A stretch of DNA of 64,000 nucleotides from an uncultured Acidobacteriota bacterium (GCA_902826605.1 CADEFM010000015.1:1-64000), one strand, 5' to 3'; positions 7,730 through 16,467 are shown, counted from the stretch's first letter. A program made the numbers and translations. Notes: generated by a model from the sequence alone, not told the origin.

Positions 7730-9439
7730 ATGCCTTCCGAAGCACAGTTACAAATTCCCTTCCGAATCCGGATTGGCATCACGGGCCACCGGACGCTTCC
7801 GCACGAAACCCGGGTGCGCGCGGCCGTTCAACGCGTGGTGCATCAGGAAATCGAGGCGTTGTATTACGCTGCGACGCAGGCGCACCCCCCGCAACCGCTC
7901 TATGAAGCTGTAACCGCCCTAGCGGACGGTACGGATCAAGTTGTGGCTTCGGAGATTCTGAAGATGCCGGGCAGCGCGGTGGAGGCCGTGCTGCCCTTGG
8001 AAGAATCGGAGTACCGCGCGACGATTTCGGACGCCGGAATGGCGGCATTCGATCAGCTATTGCGGGCGGACCGCGATCCGCGCCGGATGCGCCGTCTGAC
8101 TCTAGAGCAGGAATTTCCAGGGCGGTCCGCGGAGGATTTGCAAACCAAGCGGGACGCGGCGTACGATGCCGCAGGGCGTTACGTGGTGGATCACTGCGAC
8201 GTCTTGATCGCAGTATGGGATCAAGCTCCGGCGCCGCAGAATGCGCCACCCCACTCCCGGCCGCCGGGCGAAGGAACCAGGCGAACCGTCTCTTATGCGA
8301 AAACGCGCAAGCGTCCCGTGATCATCATCGACCCGCATGATCCCGAGAGCATTAGTGTCGACTGGGGCAACGGGTTGAATGCCAGGGCCGTACCCGCGCT
8401 GGCGCGGTTCAATAACCTGTCGGCGAACCCGCGTAAGGAACGCGCCGCGTGCGAGGCCGTCACCGGCCAGATCTTTGGCGGCAGCCAGTCCGATGGTATC
8501 TGGGGAGCCGCACGCGTGATCCCTGAGTCCACCCGCAACCTGATGAGTGAGATCCTGATTCCGGCGTACGTGAAGGCGGAGCGCATTGCGCATAGCAATC
8601 AGAACGCGTTTCGATTCGCCGGTGCGGGGGTTTACTGGCTGGCTGTTCTCTCGGTGGTGTTTGTCGGACTCGGTGAGCTGTACAGAAACGGAAGCGCTGG
8701 AGGATTCTTGGTGAGCACTAGTTTTCGGGCGGAGTCCGTGTGCCTGGTGATTATCCTGCTCATTGTGTGGTTCAGCCGCAAGGCCAGTATCCATCAGAAA
8801 TGGTTCGAAAGCCGATTCCTAGCGGAGCGGCTTCGCTCCTCCTTTTATGTGACGGCCTGCGGGATGGAGCCCTCGCCCGTGGAAGTGCCGCCTTATTTAG
8901 CCATCGCGCACCGGCCCGACGATTGGATGGTTCGCGCCTTTACGGAGATCTGGCGCAGTGTGCCGGTTCCGCCCAAACTCGATCCCCAGGATTGCGGAGC
9001 TTACGCGAAGTTCATCCGAGTCAGTTGGATTCAAGGGCAAGTCCAGTACCACAAGAAGAAAGCGAAGCGTTGTGAACTGTGGGACCGTACGCTCGAGTAT
9101 TCGGGCCTGGGCTTTTTTTTCATCGCACTTTTGGCGGCGTTGTTTCACGCCTTTGACTGGGGTCCTGCTAGCTTCCACCCGGGGCTCAACTTCGCGGCGA
9201 GCGTGACTCCCGCGGTTGGCGCGGCATTGGCCGGAATCCGCGCGCTGGGTGGTTATCACCGCCTGGCCAAGAGAAGCCATCAGATGGTGAACACACTCCT
9301 CGATCTGGATGCGGACGCGGCTGACGTGAACGACGCGGCGGGTCTGGAAGCGCTGGTCCGGGAGGTGGAAGAACTCATGCTTCGCGAAACGCAGGAATGG
9401 CTGATGCTGGTGCGTTTCGTCAAATTGGAAACGCCGTAG
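7730..9439 (+). CDS. SLOG-like nucleotide-sensor domain fused to a four-segment membrane (SLATT-like) module
   Basis: A 569-residue protein from the ATG at 7730; TTG 7661 or GTG 7709 would extend it, the former overlapping the TIR gene by 26 bp. Residues 10-205 look like a Rossmann-type SLOG domain: RIGITGHR (14-21), ALADGTDQVVASE (63-75), VLPLEESEY (87-95), DHCDVLIAVWD (154-164) and a final VIII strand. Membrane segments lie near 296-315, 335-349, 459-475 and 487-505, with a charged HQKWFESRFLAERLR helix after the second, as in SLATT/DUF4231-type effectors. SLOG domains bind nucleotide signals and SLATT modules are proposed pore formers. Context with a TIR enzyme suggests signal and effector partners. 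Domain naming is by eye. Confidence 0.72.
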   Translation: MPSEAQLQIPFRIRIGITGHRTLPHETRVRAAVQRVVHQEIEALYYAATQAHPPQPLYEAVTALADGTDQVVASEILKMPGSAVEAVLPLEESEYRATISDAGMAAFDQLLRADRDPRRMRRLTLEQEFPGRSAEDLQTKRDAAYDAAGRYVVDHCDVLIAVWDQAPAPQNAPPHSRPPGEGTRRTVSYAKTRKRPVIIIDPHDPESISVDWGNGLNARAVPALARFNNLSANPRKERAACEAVTGQIFGGSQSDGIWGAARVIPESTRNLMSEILIPAYVKAERIAHSNQNAFRFAGAGVYWLAVLSVVFVGLGELYRNGSAGGFLVSTSFRAESVCLVIILLIVWFSRKASIHQKWFESRFLAERLRSSFYVTACGMEPSPVEVPPYLAIAHRPDDWMVRAFTEIWRSVPVPPKLDPQDCGAYAKFIRVSWIQGQVQYHKKKAKRCELWDRTLEYSGLGFFFIALLAALFHAFDWGPASFHPGLNFAASVTPAVGAALAGIRALGGYHRLAKRSHQMVNTLLDLDADAADVNDAAGLEALVREVEELMLRETQEWLMLVRFVKLETP

Positions 9440-9510
9440 CGCGGCTGGTAAGTTGAGCGTGTGGATGAGGGAGCGCGGACTCGACGCACCCTAACGGCCG
9501 CTCGAATCTC

Positions 9511-9522
9511 GTTACGCGTAAC
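9511..9522. promoter_or_regulatory. Perfect 12-bp palindrome upstream of the PQQ dehydrogenase
   Basis: GTTACGCGTAAC is its own reverse complement. It ends 14 bp before the -35 box at 9537, a usual activator or repressor position. No binding protein can be named. Confidence 0.35.
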
Positions 9523-9536
9523 CATTCTGAGCAACC

Positions 9537-9564
9537 TTGACACCGCCAGCACGCGTCTGATAAC
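9537..9564 (+). promoter_or_regulatory. Candidate promoter of the PQQ dehydrogenase
   Basis: A perfect TTGACA at 9537-9542 is followed after 16 bp by GATAAC (9559-9564, four of six matches). The leader would be about 70 nt. Confidence 0.4.
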
Positions 9565-9591
9565 CTCGCTTCCGCAGCTAGTCGCCTCAGC

Positions 9592-9606
9592 CGCTCAAAT
9601 TGAGCG
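9592..9606 (+). promoter_or_regulatory. Inverted repeat in the PQQ dehydrogenase leader
   Basis: CGCTCAA, one A, then TTGAGCG form a perfect 7-1-7 inverted repeat about 20 bp downstream of the predicted transcription start and 34 bp before the ATG. The one-base centre fits a dimeric repressor site better than an RNA hairpin. Confidence 0.35.
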
Positions 9607-9640
9607 CTACTCGAATGCTGCACGAAGGAAGGGAAAGTTG

Positions 9641-11629
9641 ATGCTGAAGTTCTTTGATCGGGTCATGCGCACCATTCCGGTAGCTTTTCTGCTTTGGGTA
9701 GCGGCGTTTTGCGCAATTGTTCCCGTGAGCGCACAGTACGGAGCGAAAAACGGTGAGTGGCGAAGCTATGGAGCCGATACAGGGAACACCCGCTATTCTC
9801 CGCTCGATCAGATCAATGCATCGAATTTCGACAAGCTGCAAGTCGCGTGGCGTTTCAATACGGCCAACCTGGGCCCACGGCCTGAATTCAACTTCGAAGC
9901 CACCCCTTTGATGGTCGGAGGCGTAGTTTACTCCGTGGCTGGATCGCGCCGGGATATTGTCGCATTGGACGCTACCAATGGTGAACTGCTATGGATGCAT
10001 TCCGAGAAAGAAGGTCCGCGGGGTGAAGCCGCACCGAGACGGCTCTCGGGGCGCGGCCTGGCTTACTGGTCCAATGGCCGGGAAGAACGCATCCTTTACG
10101 TAACGCCCGGTTATCGTCTGATTGCCCTTGATGCCAAGACCGGGCTGGTCATTCCAGGATTCGGTAAAGGCGGGGTTGTCGATCTCAAGACCGACTACGA
10201 CCAAGAGGTCGATTTAGTCACCGGCGAGGTGGGCCTTCACGCGGCTCCTGTCGTCGCGGGCGACACCATTATCATAGGCGCCGCTCACTTGGCCGGCGGG
10301 GTGCCCAAGAGCAAGAGAAACGTGAAGGGCTACGTGCGCGGATTCGACGTGAGGACCGGCAAACGCCTGTGGATTTTCCATACTCTTCCGAAACCCGGCG
10401 AGTTCGGTTACGACACGTGGGAAAAAGACTCCGCCGACTATACCGGGAACACCGGCGTATGGGCGCAAATCAGCGTCGACGAACAACTGGGGCTGGTGTA
10501 TTTACCGGTAGAAATGCCCACGGGAGACTACTACGGCGGGCACCGTCCGGGGAATACTCTTTTCAGTGAAAGCATCGTTGCCGTGGACCTGAAAACAGGC
10601 CAGCGGAAATGGCACTACCAGTTGGTGCATCACGGAATTTGGGATTGGGATATTCCGTGTGCGCCGATTCTCGTGGACTTTAATCTGAACGGGCGCGTTG
10701 TGAAAGCAGTGGCGCAGCCTACCAAGCAATCCATTCTGTACGTCTTCGACCGTGCCACCGGCCAGCCGATCTGGCCCATTGAGGAGAGGCCCGTGCCGCG
10801 AGGGGATGTGCCGGGAGAAACGTATTCGCCCACCCAGCCGTATCCCACCAAGCCGCCTGCCTATGGCCGCACGGATACCTCGATTGATGAGCTGATCGAT
10901 TTTACGCCGGAGCTAAGAGCGGAAGCGGTGAAAATGGCCCAGAAGTATAAGCTGGGGCCGCTTTTCACGCCACCCGTCGTCAGTAAAGCGGAGGGTCCGC
11001 TCGGCACTCTTGTCGCAGGGTGCTGCCAGGGCGGCACTGGGTGGCCCGGTGGGTCATACGATCCCCAGACGCACATGCTCTATGCTTTTACGTGGGCGAA
11101 CGTCTCCTCATTGGGACTGGTGCCGCCGGACAACCGTTCCGATATGAATTATGTGGCAGGTACGGCGGCACCCGCCGCGAGTGGCCCGGGCGGAGGCGGT
11201 CTCACCGTTCAAGGGTTGCCCCTATTCAAACCGCCTTACGGATCAATTAGCGCGATCAATCTGGACAAGGGCGAACTTGCGTGGAAGGTCCCCCATGGAG
11301 AAACACCCGATAACGTCCGGAATCATCCTGCACTGAAAGGCTTAACCATTCCACGGACCGGCCGTGGCGGCCTTGTGGGCGTATTGACTACCGGTTCTCT
11401 CGTGATCGCGGGCGAGCGTGGAACCTTTACGAACCCCCAGGGACAGACCGGCGCAATGCTGCGCGCTTACGACAAGGCAACCGGAAAAGAAGTGGGCGCA
11501 GTATTCATGCCAAATGGACAAACCGGTTCACCAATGACGTACATGGCGAATGGCAAGCAGTACATCGTGATCGCAATCGGCGGCCCGAATTATCCCGGCG
11601 AATTGTTAGCTTTCCGGCTGCCCGATTAG
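9641..11629 (+). CDS. PQQ-dependent dehydrogenase (quinoprotein glucose/alcohol dehydrogenase type)
   Basis: A 662-residue periplasmic enzyme of the eight-bladed quinoprotein propeller family, oxidising a sugar or alcohol with pyrroloquinoline quinone. The ATG at 9641 follows GGAAGGG and gives a clear signal peptide ending AIVPVSAQ. Typical elements follow: GNTRYSPLDQI, blades with VALDATNGELLW and IALDAKTG, a WDWDIPCAPIL block and the GGLVGVLTTGSLV stretch. Adjacent C461 and C462 (AGCCQGGTGWPGG) could form the vicinal disulfide known from PQQ alcohol dehydrogenases. There is no haem c CxxCH motif, so it is a type I-like or membrane-quinone-linked form. Substrate unknown. Confidence 0.88.
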   Translation: MLKFFDRVMRTIPVAFLLWVAAFCAIVPVSAQYGAKNGEWRSYGADTGNTRYSPLDQINASNFDKLQVAWRFNTANLGPRPEFNFEATPLMVGGVVYSVAGSRRDIVALDATNGELLWMHSEKEGPRGEAAPRRLSGRGLAYWSNGREERILYVTPGYRLIALDAKTGLVIPGFGKGGVVDLKTDYDQEVDLVTGEVGLHAAPVVAGDTIIIGAAHLAGGVPKSKRNVKGYVRGFDVRTGKRLWIFHTLPKPGEFGYDTWEKDSADYTGNTGVWAQISVDEQLGLVYLPVEMPTGDYYGGHRPGNTLFSESIVAVDLKTGQRKWHYQLVHHGIWDWDIPCAPILVDFNLNGRVVKAVAQPTKQSILYVFDRATGQPIWPIEERPVPRGDVPGETYSPTQPYPTKPPAYGRTDTSIDELIDFTPELRAEAVKMAQKYKLGPLFTPPVVSKAEGPLGTLVAGCCQGGTGWPGGSYDPQTHMLYAFTWANVSSLGLVPPDNRSDMNYVAGTAAPAASGPGGGGLTVQGLPLFKPPYGSISAINLDKGELAWKVPHGETPDNVRNHPALKGLTIPRTGRGGLVGVLTTGSLVIAGERGTFTNPQGQTGAMLRAYDKATGKEVGAVFMPNGQTGSPMTYMANGKQYIVIAIGGPNYPGELLAFRLPD

Positions 11630-11668
11630 CGGCGCGCCATTGAACACCGCTTCGAACCGGCGCACGCC

Positions 11669-12262
11669 CTAGGCAACCCTTTCTGCCCGAACGACGAAGC
11701 GATCTGGAGAGGGACCAACAAAATAAAATGGGTAGCAGGTGACTAACGTGAGGATCTGACTTCCGTCGGACTTCAAAACCTCGACATCGTAGGGGCTCAC
11801 CACTTTGGTGGATATGACACGGTATCGATACTCTCCCTGCAAGGTGATCAGCACAATCACGTCGTCGTGCTGGATACCTTTTAACGGGCGGAACAACGTA
11901 TCTCGGTGTCCGGCAATGCCGACGTTTCCGGGTTTCCCTGGCAGTTCCGTCCCTTTGATATGGCCCGCCGCGCGGCGAAGAGTACGCTCGTCGGTTCCCT
12001 CCGCGACAACCACGGCAAGTCCGAGGCGCGGGATTTCCATTCTGCCCAGCAAGCCTCCGATGGCGCCGGCTCCCGGACCTGGAAGCGGCGCGGGCCACAT
12101 CGCCAGCCGGTCTATGGCCCGGCTAGCCTGTCGCTGATACAGCCACGTGTCCACCAGGACGAACGCGCAATAGCCGAGCAGGGCAACCGCCGCGGACAGT
12201 AGCGCGATGCGTGCCCACAGCAAAGGCGAGCTGATGGATCTCCCTGGCACAATGATCTTCAT
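11669..12262 (-). CDS. Class D-like sortase
   Basis: A 197-residue membrane-anchored transpeptidase that would cleave an LPxTG-like signal and attach the protein to a cell-envelope acceptor. One N-terminal membrane segment (about 15-38) precedes the catalytic domain. The catalytic triad is visible: H119 in GIAGHRDT, C176 in TLVTCYPF and R188 in SPDRFVVRA. The TLVTCYPFYFVG block is characteristic of class D sortases. Its ATG overlaps the stop of the VWA gene by 4 bp (ATGA), so both are made together. An LPATG protein is encoded about 3 kb upstream on the same strand. Confidence 0.88.
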   Translation of the reverse strand: MKIIVPGRSISSPLLWARIALLSAAVALLGYCAFVLVDTWLYQRQASRAIDRLAMWPAPLPGPGAGAIGGLLGRMEIPRLGLAVVVAEGTDERTLRRAAGHIKGTELPGKPGNVGIAGHRDTLFRPLKGIQHDDVIVLITLQGEYRYRVISTKVVSPYDVEVLKSDGSQILTLVTCYPFYFVGPSPDRFVVRAERVA

Positions 12263-13188
12263 TTGTCTGCTGGCATCCCCTTGAACGGGACTCCGTCGCC
12301 ATTGCTGTAGCCGGCCCTTGTGCGCACCGAAAGTTTTCCGTTTTTCTTCCCGACCGCATTGATCCGGACTTTGCGGTAAGCGTCGTCGCGTTTCTCATTC
12401 GAAGGGGAGTATCCGATTGTGTACTGATCCCGAATGTCCCGGGCGATGCCCTCGCAGATTTTCACGGTTTCACTGAATTCGGCGGGGAAGAACGCCTCGC
12501 CACCGGTTTCTTGAGCCAGGCGGCGGAGCACTTTGGGATTCTGATCGGTATCGTTAGGATCGAAGATTCCGATGGTGTAGATCACGACGCTCGATTGCTC
12601 GGCCATCTTGAGCACCCGATCCAAGGAGGCCTTGCTTGCGTTATCGCCGCCATCGCTGATGACCAGCAGAACTTTCTTTTCCCGCGTGCTTTCCTCAAGG
12701 CGCGTCAATCCCTCGACGATCGCATCGTAGAGTGCGGTGGTTCCTTTGGCCGGAGATGCATCGATCGCGCCTCCCAATTGCTCCGCGCTATTGCTGAAAC
12801 GCACTCCCGCAGGCAGGCCGGGCGATGCCTTCTCGTTAAAGTTCACCACGAACATTTGATCGTCCGGGTTGCTGGAACGGACAAAGGCCCTGGCTGCTGA
12901 GGTCACTTCAGTGAGTTTCTTGATCATGCTGCCGCTGTGGTCGATCACCAGGCCAACGGTGACGGGAGTGTCTTCGTGCCGGAACAGGCGGATGCGTTGT
13001 TTCACGCCATCTTCGAAAACCTCAAAGTCTTGCCGTTCCAGTTCCTGAACGGTATGACCTTGACTGTCACGGACAGTTGCCTGCAGGATCACCAAATCAA
13101 CGTTTACCGAGATTCGGAATGCATCCTGATCGGCTTGTGCTGCCAGGCACCCGGCGGCAAGCAGGAACAGGATGGAAGCAGGCCGCAT
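12259..13188 (-). CDS. Secreted VWA-domain protein, acidobacterial VWFA type
   Basis: A 309-residue protein with a signal peptide (MRPASILFLLAAGCLAAQA; the ATG at 13188 is preferred to the upstream alternative at 13242). The N-terminal beta region carries VNVDLVILQATVRD and the LERQDFEVFEDGVKQ motif of the acidobacterial VWFA family. The von Willebrand A domain has an intact metal-binding DHSGSM. Such proteins mediate metal-dependent protein contacts outside the cytoplasm. It is coupled by ATGA overlap to the sortase gene, implying a joint role in surface assembly, though it has no LPxTG tail itself. Confidence 0.85.
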   Translation of the reverse strand: MRPASILFLLAAGCLAAQADQDAFRISVNVDLVILQATVRDSQGHTVQELERQDFEVFEDGVKQRIRLFRHEDTPVTVGLVIDHSGSMIKKLTEVTSAARAFVRSSNPDDQMFVVNFNEKASPGLPAGVRFSNSAEQLGGAIDASPAKGTTALYDAIVEGLTRLEESTREKKVLLVISDGGDNASKASLDRVLKMAEQSSVVIYTIGIFDPNDTDQNPKVLRRLAQETGGEAFFPAEFSETVKICEGIARDIRDQYTIGYSPSNEKRDDAYRKVRINAVGKKNGKLSVRTRAGYSNGDGVPFKGMPADK

Positions 13189-13205
13189 GAAGAATTTAAA
13201 ACGCT

Positions 13206-14942
13206 TCAGACCGCCTGAATGCGCCGGTATTCCGGCTGCCACATGGCGTCCTCCATTTGCTGAACGACGTCGTCGATCGTGACGCTCGCCAACCCTTCCT
13301 GTACCGCCGCCTCCGCGACGGCCACCGCGACGGTAACGGTGACGGTGCGCAAGTCTTCGATGTGGGGGAGAAGTGTCGCGCCCGCCAAGCGTACCGCCAC
13401 CAGACTGGAGAGCGAGTTCGCTGCGGCTACGATCATGCCGACGCTTACGCTCTTCGCTCTGGAAACGATGGCGCCGAGGGCAATCCCGGGGTAAAACATT
13501 GCGTTGTTCAACTGGCCAATCACATGGGTGATGCCTTTATAAGTGACAGGCGTGAATGAGCCACCCGTCGCGATCAACGCACGTCCATCCGTCCAGGCGA
13601 TCAGATTCGCCGGTGTCGCTTCGGCGTAGGGCGCGGGACTGGACAACGGAAAAATGATGGGACGCTCCGCATGCCATGCCATTTCCCGAATGATCGCTTC
13701 GGTGAACGCCCCTGCATCTCCGGAGGTGCCGATGAGCATCGTGGGCCGCACTTGATGCACCACCTCTGCCAGGCCGATACCCCCGGCGCGATCGCGTTTC
13801 CAATGCTTCACCTCGGCAGCCGGGCGGGCATGAGTCGCGTGATATTCCGGCAGGTAGTGATCCGTGCCGTTTGCGATCAGACCGTTCACGTCTACGCACC
13901 AAAATCGCCGGCTGGCGCCCTCGGCGGATAGACCTTCGCTGACCATCGCCTCAGCCATCAGATCGGCGATGCCAGTACCGGCGGTGCCCGCTCCGTAAAT
14001 CACGATGCGTTGATTGCGAAGTGGCGTTCCGCAGACGCGCACCGCGGAAATGGCGGCCGCCAGCGTGACTCCCCCCGTGCCCTGCAAATCGTCGCTGAAG
14101 GTCCTGAATTGATTCCGGTATTTGCCCAGCATGCGGCGCGCATTTCCCAGCGCAAAGTCTTCCAATTGCAGCAGTGCGTGTGGAAACATGCGGGCGGCGG
14201 TCTTGATGTAGGCGTCGATGTAAGTGTCGTAGCGTTCGCCGCGGATGCGTGCGTGCCGGTTTCCCGGGTACATCGAATTGCCGCGCAGGCTTTCGCGGTC
14301 CGTGCCGACATCCAGCATCACGGGGATCACGCGCGCCGGATCTATCCCGCCGGCGGCGGTATAGATGGCCAGCTTCCCGATGGCGACCTCGATGCCCCCC
14401 ACGCCCCAATCGCCGATTCCGAAGATTTGCTCTGCGTCCGTTGCCAGGATCAGGTCGATATCGCCCGGACCCGCGCCCAGGTTTCTGAATGCCGCTTCAA
14501 TGCCTTCCGGTTCATGAATGGAAAGATAAACGCCGCGCGGACGGCGGCATTCATGGTGATACTGCTCCATCGCCAGACCCACCGTGCGGTCGTTGACGAT
14601 AGGGATCATCTCGCGCAGGTGCTCGGAAAGCAGCCGGAAGAACAGCACTTCGTTGCGGTCATGCAGCGCGGTGAGGTAAATGTTCTTTCCGAGCGCATCC
14701 GGCAACCGCTGGTACTGCGCATAGGCGGATGCCACTTGCGATTCCAGAGTGCTGATGACCGGCGGCAGCAGGCCCACCAAGCCAAGTTCCTCGCGCTCTT
14801 CCGTGGTGAACGCCGAACCCTTATTCAGCAGCGGCGTGGTGAGAACCGCCATACCGCGCTTCGTTGTTGTGAAGCTTCCGGCGCTGCCAGGACGGCTCTT
14901 TCGTTGCGCTGGCACTAACATCGGAACAGTTCTTTGTTGCAT
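13206..14942 (-). CDS. NAD(P)-dependent malic enzyme
   Basis: A 578-residue malic enzyme converting malate to pyruvate and CO2. The ATG at 14942 follows AAGGA; upstream alternatives add residues with no homology pattern. Motifs: the tyrosine-containing MYPGNRHARIRGERYD region, FALGNARRML, the FSDDLQGTGGVTLAA metal and nucleotide segment, and the Rossmann loop YGAGTAGTG. Its size matches the bacterial MaeA-type enzymes. A Val/Thr-alternating stretch (TVTVTVAVAVAEA) near the C terminus comes from repeated GAC-GGT-like codons. It ends 17 bp before the VWA gene. Confidence 0.92.
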   Translation of the reverse strand: MQQRTVPMLVPAQRKSRPGSAGSFTTTKRGMAVLTTPLLNKGSAFTTEEREELGLVGLLPPVISTLESQVASAYAQYQRLPDALGKNIYLTALHDRNEVLFFRLLSEHLREMIPIVNDRTVGLAMEQYHHECRRPRGVYLSIHEPEGIEAAFRNLGAGPGDIDLILATDAEQIFGIGDWGVGGIEVAIGKLAIYTAAGGIDPARVIPVMLDVGTDRESLRGNSMYPGNRHARIRGERYDTYIDAYIKTAARMFPHALLQLEDFALGNARRMLGKYRNQFRTFSDDLQGTGGVTLAAAISAVRVCGTPLRNQRIVIYGAGTAGTGIADLMAEAMVSEGLSAEGASRRFWCVDVNGLIANGTDHYLPEYHATHARPAAEVKHWKRDRAGGIGLAEVVHQVRPTMLIGTSGDAGAFTEAIIREMAWHAERPIIFPLSSPAPYAEATPANLIAWTDGRALIATGGSFTPVTYKGITHVIGQLNNAMFYPGIALGAIVSRAKSVSVGMIVAAANSLSSLVAVRLAGATLLPHIEDLRTVTVTVAVAVAEAAVQEGLASVTIDDVVQQMEDAMWQPEYRRIQAV

Positions 14943-15019
14943 CCTGGCAATTCCTTCACTCCTGCGGACCACCGTTCCAAACGGCGCGTCATCGTGGGCG
15001 CGCCGGTTCACAGCACCGT

Positions 15020-15766
15020 TTACAGTGAACGCTTTTGGATGAACCCGAGACCCACGGAACCTGCCAAGGCCAGCATCCCGAAAAGCGCCATGAGCGGCAG
15101 TGAGCTTCCCGTAGCCGGTAGCGTGGCCGGATCCTCGGCCGGCGCGGTATTCTGGGCGACCAACGTCTCCTGGGGAGGCGTGACCACCTGCGCCAGCTGG
15201 ACTTCCTGACCGGTCGGCTGAACTGCCATCACGGGCGCTCTCTTCAGCTCCACTACAATAGGCTCCGCCGGTGTCTTAATGGCCACGGCGACTTCCGGAG
15301 TGATCTCCGCCGTCGTGAACAGAACCGGTGTGTTGGTTTCCTTCGCCAGCACTAAAGCTCTGGCTTTCGGATAAACGAACTCCTCGCCCCATGACTTTCC
15401 CGGATAAAACCAGGCGCGCAGCGCTTCGGGCTGACCGGCCGGTCTTTCACGGAAAGTCATCACGGTTTTGTCGGTAGGCTTCAGGCGATAATTCGGAATT
15501 GCCAGAATCGTGGCGTAGACCGTCGATTCGTCCTTGCTGGAAATCTGGACGATGTGCCGGTTAATGCTGGATTCCAAGACTTTGAATATATAGGTGCCTG
15601 CCGGCAGGATTCCATAACCGGTGAGGTGGACGCCGGGAATCTCCACGGGCCCGCTAAAAGTGACGGTGGTCTTCTTGTCCCATGAGTCGGCGCTGGCGGT
15701 GGGCAGAAATGCTGCGCCCAGAACTGCCATGCACAAAACGGTCGGTGCTGCTCTGAAAAGTTTCAT
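15020..15766 (-). CDS. Secreted protein with LPATG sortase signal
   Basis: A 248-residue protein with a signal peptide (MKLFRAAPTVLCMAVLG) and an AAAGGAAAA-type ribosome site upstream of the ATG at 15766. The body (25-150) is a beta-rich domain beginning KKTTVTFSGPVEIPG, followed by an Ala/Pro/Thr-rich stalk. The C terminus is a textbook cell-wall sorting signal: LPATG at 216-220, a hydrophobic segment and the basic tail QKRSL. It is the first gene of a minus-strand run that ends with the sortase, making it the likely substrate. The function of the body is unknown. Confidence 0.82.
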   Translation of the reverse strand: MKLFRAAPTVLCMAVLGAAFLPTASADSWDKKTTVTFSGPVEIPGVHLTGYGILPAGTYIFKVLESSINRHIVQISSKDESTVYATILAIPNYRLKPTDKTVMTFRERPAGQPEALRAWFYPGKSWGEEFVYPKARALVLAKETNTPVLFTTAEITPEVAVAIKTPAEPIVVELKRAPVMAVQPTGQEVQLAQVVTPPQETLVAQNTAPAEDPATLPATGSSLPLMALFGMLALAGSVGLGFIQKRSL

Positions 15767-16037
15767 TGATTTTCCTTTGTTGGCTTTCACGTGTTGGCTT
15801 TCAAGAATTTCGCGATTCTGTTTGCGGGGTCGCGCACAGGTGCAGAGGGGCACGCACGGGTCCGTTGACAGCAGCGTGCCGCCTAATACTCCCCCGGCTC
15901 TTCACATGCCCTTTCATGGCAGCGAGTTGCGAAGACATGCCGAGGCATCGTCCGCCGCCCGGCACTAGCGCCCATTGACCCTATCTTGCAGGTAACGTGA
16001 CTGCGCCGGGTCACATGACCGTATGCGGTCGGCCACA
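15767..16037. other. Non-coding region upstream of the LPATG gene
   Basis: No convincing gene. GTTGGCTTTCA occurs twice as a direct repeat (15779-15789 and 15793-15803), close to the LPATG start on its upstream side, and could be a regulator site. A GGTCA/TGACC inverted repeat lies near 16010-16021. Confidence 0.35.
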
Positions 16038-16262
16038 TCATGCCGCCTTCTTGTTGGCAGCGAGCAGCATTGCAACGCCACCAATCAACGCGATTCCTCC
16101 GACAATGGGCGGCAAAGGCAACGTGCGTTTTTTATCGGCGGTGACCTGTATGGGACCAAGATCCACTACGCTCTCGCGGCTGGTGTAACTGATGCCCTGA
16201 TACGCGAAGGAGATGACTCCCAGCGCGATTAAAACAATTGCCAATATCTTTGTTGTATTCAT
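16038..16262 (-). CDS. Small two-segment membrane protein
   Basis: A 74-residue protein starting at the ATG at 16262 (MNTTKILAIV). Membrane segments at about 5-22 and 51-68 flank a short polar loop containing VDLGPIQVTADKK. It resembles small conserved membrane proteins found next to stress genes in many Gram-negative bacteria, but I cannot name the family with certainty. It lies 13 bp downstream of another small membrane gene on the same strand. Confidence 0.7.
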   Translation of the reverse strand: MNTTKILAIVLIALGVISFAYQGISYTSRESVVDLGPIQVTADKKRTLPLPPIVGGIALIGGVAMLLAANKKAA

Positions 16263-16275
16263 TTCGAGGTTGAAT

Positions 16276-16467
16276 TCATTTCGAGATCCGGTAGCTGCTG
16301 ATGGGCTCCCACAGTCCGGTCGACTGCAGCACCCACACCGATACGCCCACCACAACCACCACGTTTAGGATTGTCTTGATACTGCCCGCCATCGGGATGT
16401 AGCGATTGATGAGCCACAACCCCATTCCCACGATGATCAGTGCGATTACAATGTTTATCAACGGCAT
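16276..16467 (-). CDS. Small membrane protein, Thivi_2564-like
   Basis: A 63-residue protein with two hydrophobic segments (4-21 and 31-48). The MPLINIVIALIIVGMGLWL and YIPMAGSIKTILNVVVVV pattern matches what I recall of the Thivi_2564 family of small membrane proteins; function unknown. An AGGA ribosome site precedes the ATG. A possible -10 box TATAAC (complement of 16521-16526) lies upstream. Confidence 0.7.
   Translation of the reverse strand: MPLINIVIALIIVGMGLWLINRYIPMAGSIKTILNVVVVVGVSVWVLQSTGLWEPISSYRISK

Noticed and set aside
14010..14918. Long plus-strand open frame (302 codons) opposite the malic enzyme gene
   Set aside because: Composition is His/Arg/Gln-rich with no domain and it is fully antisense to a well-supported enzyme; a by-product of GC-rich codon bias.
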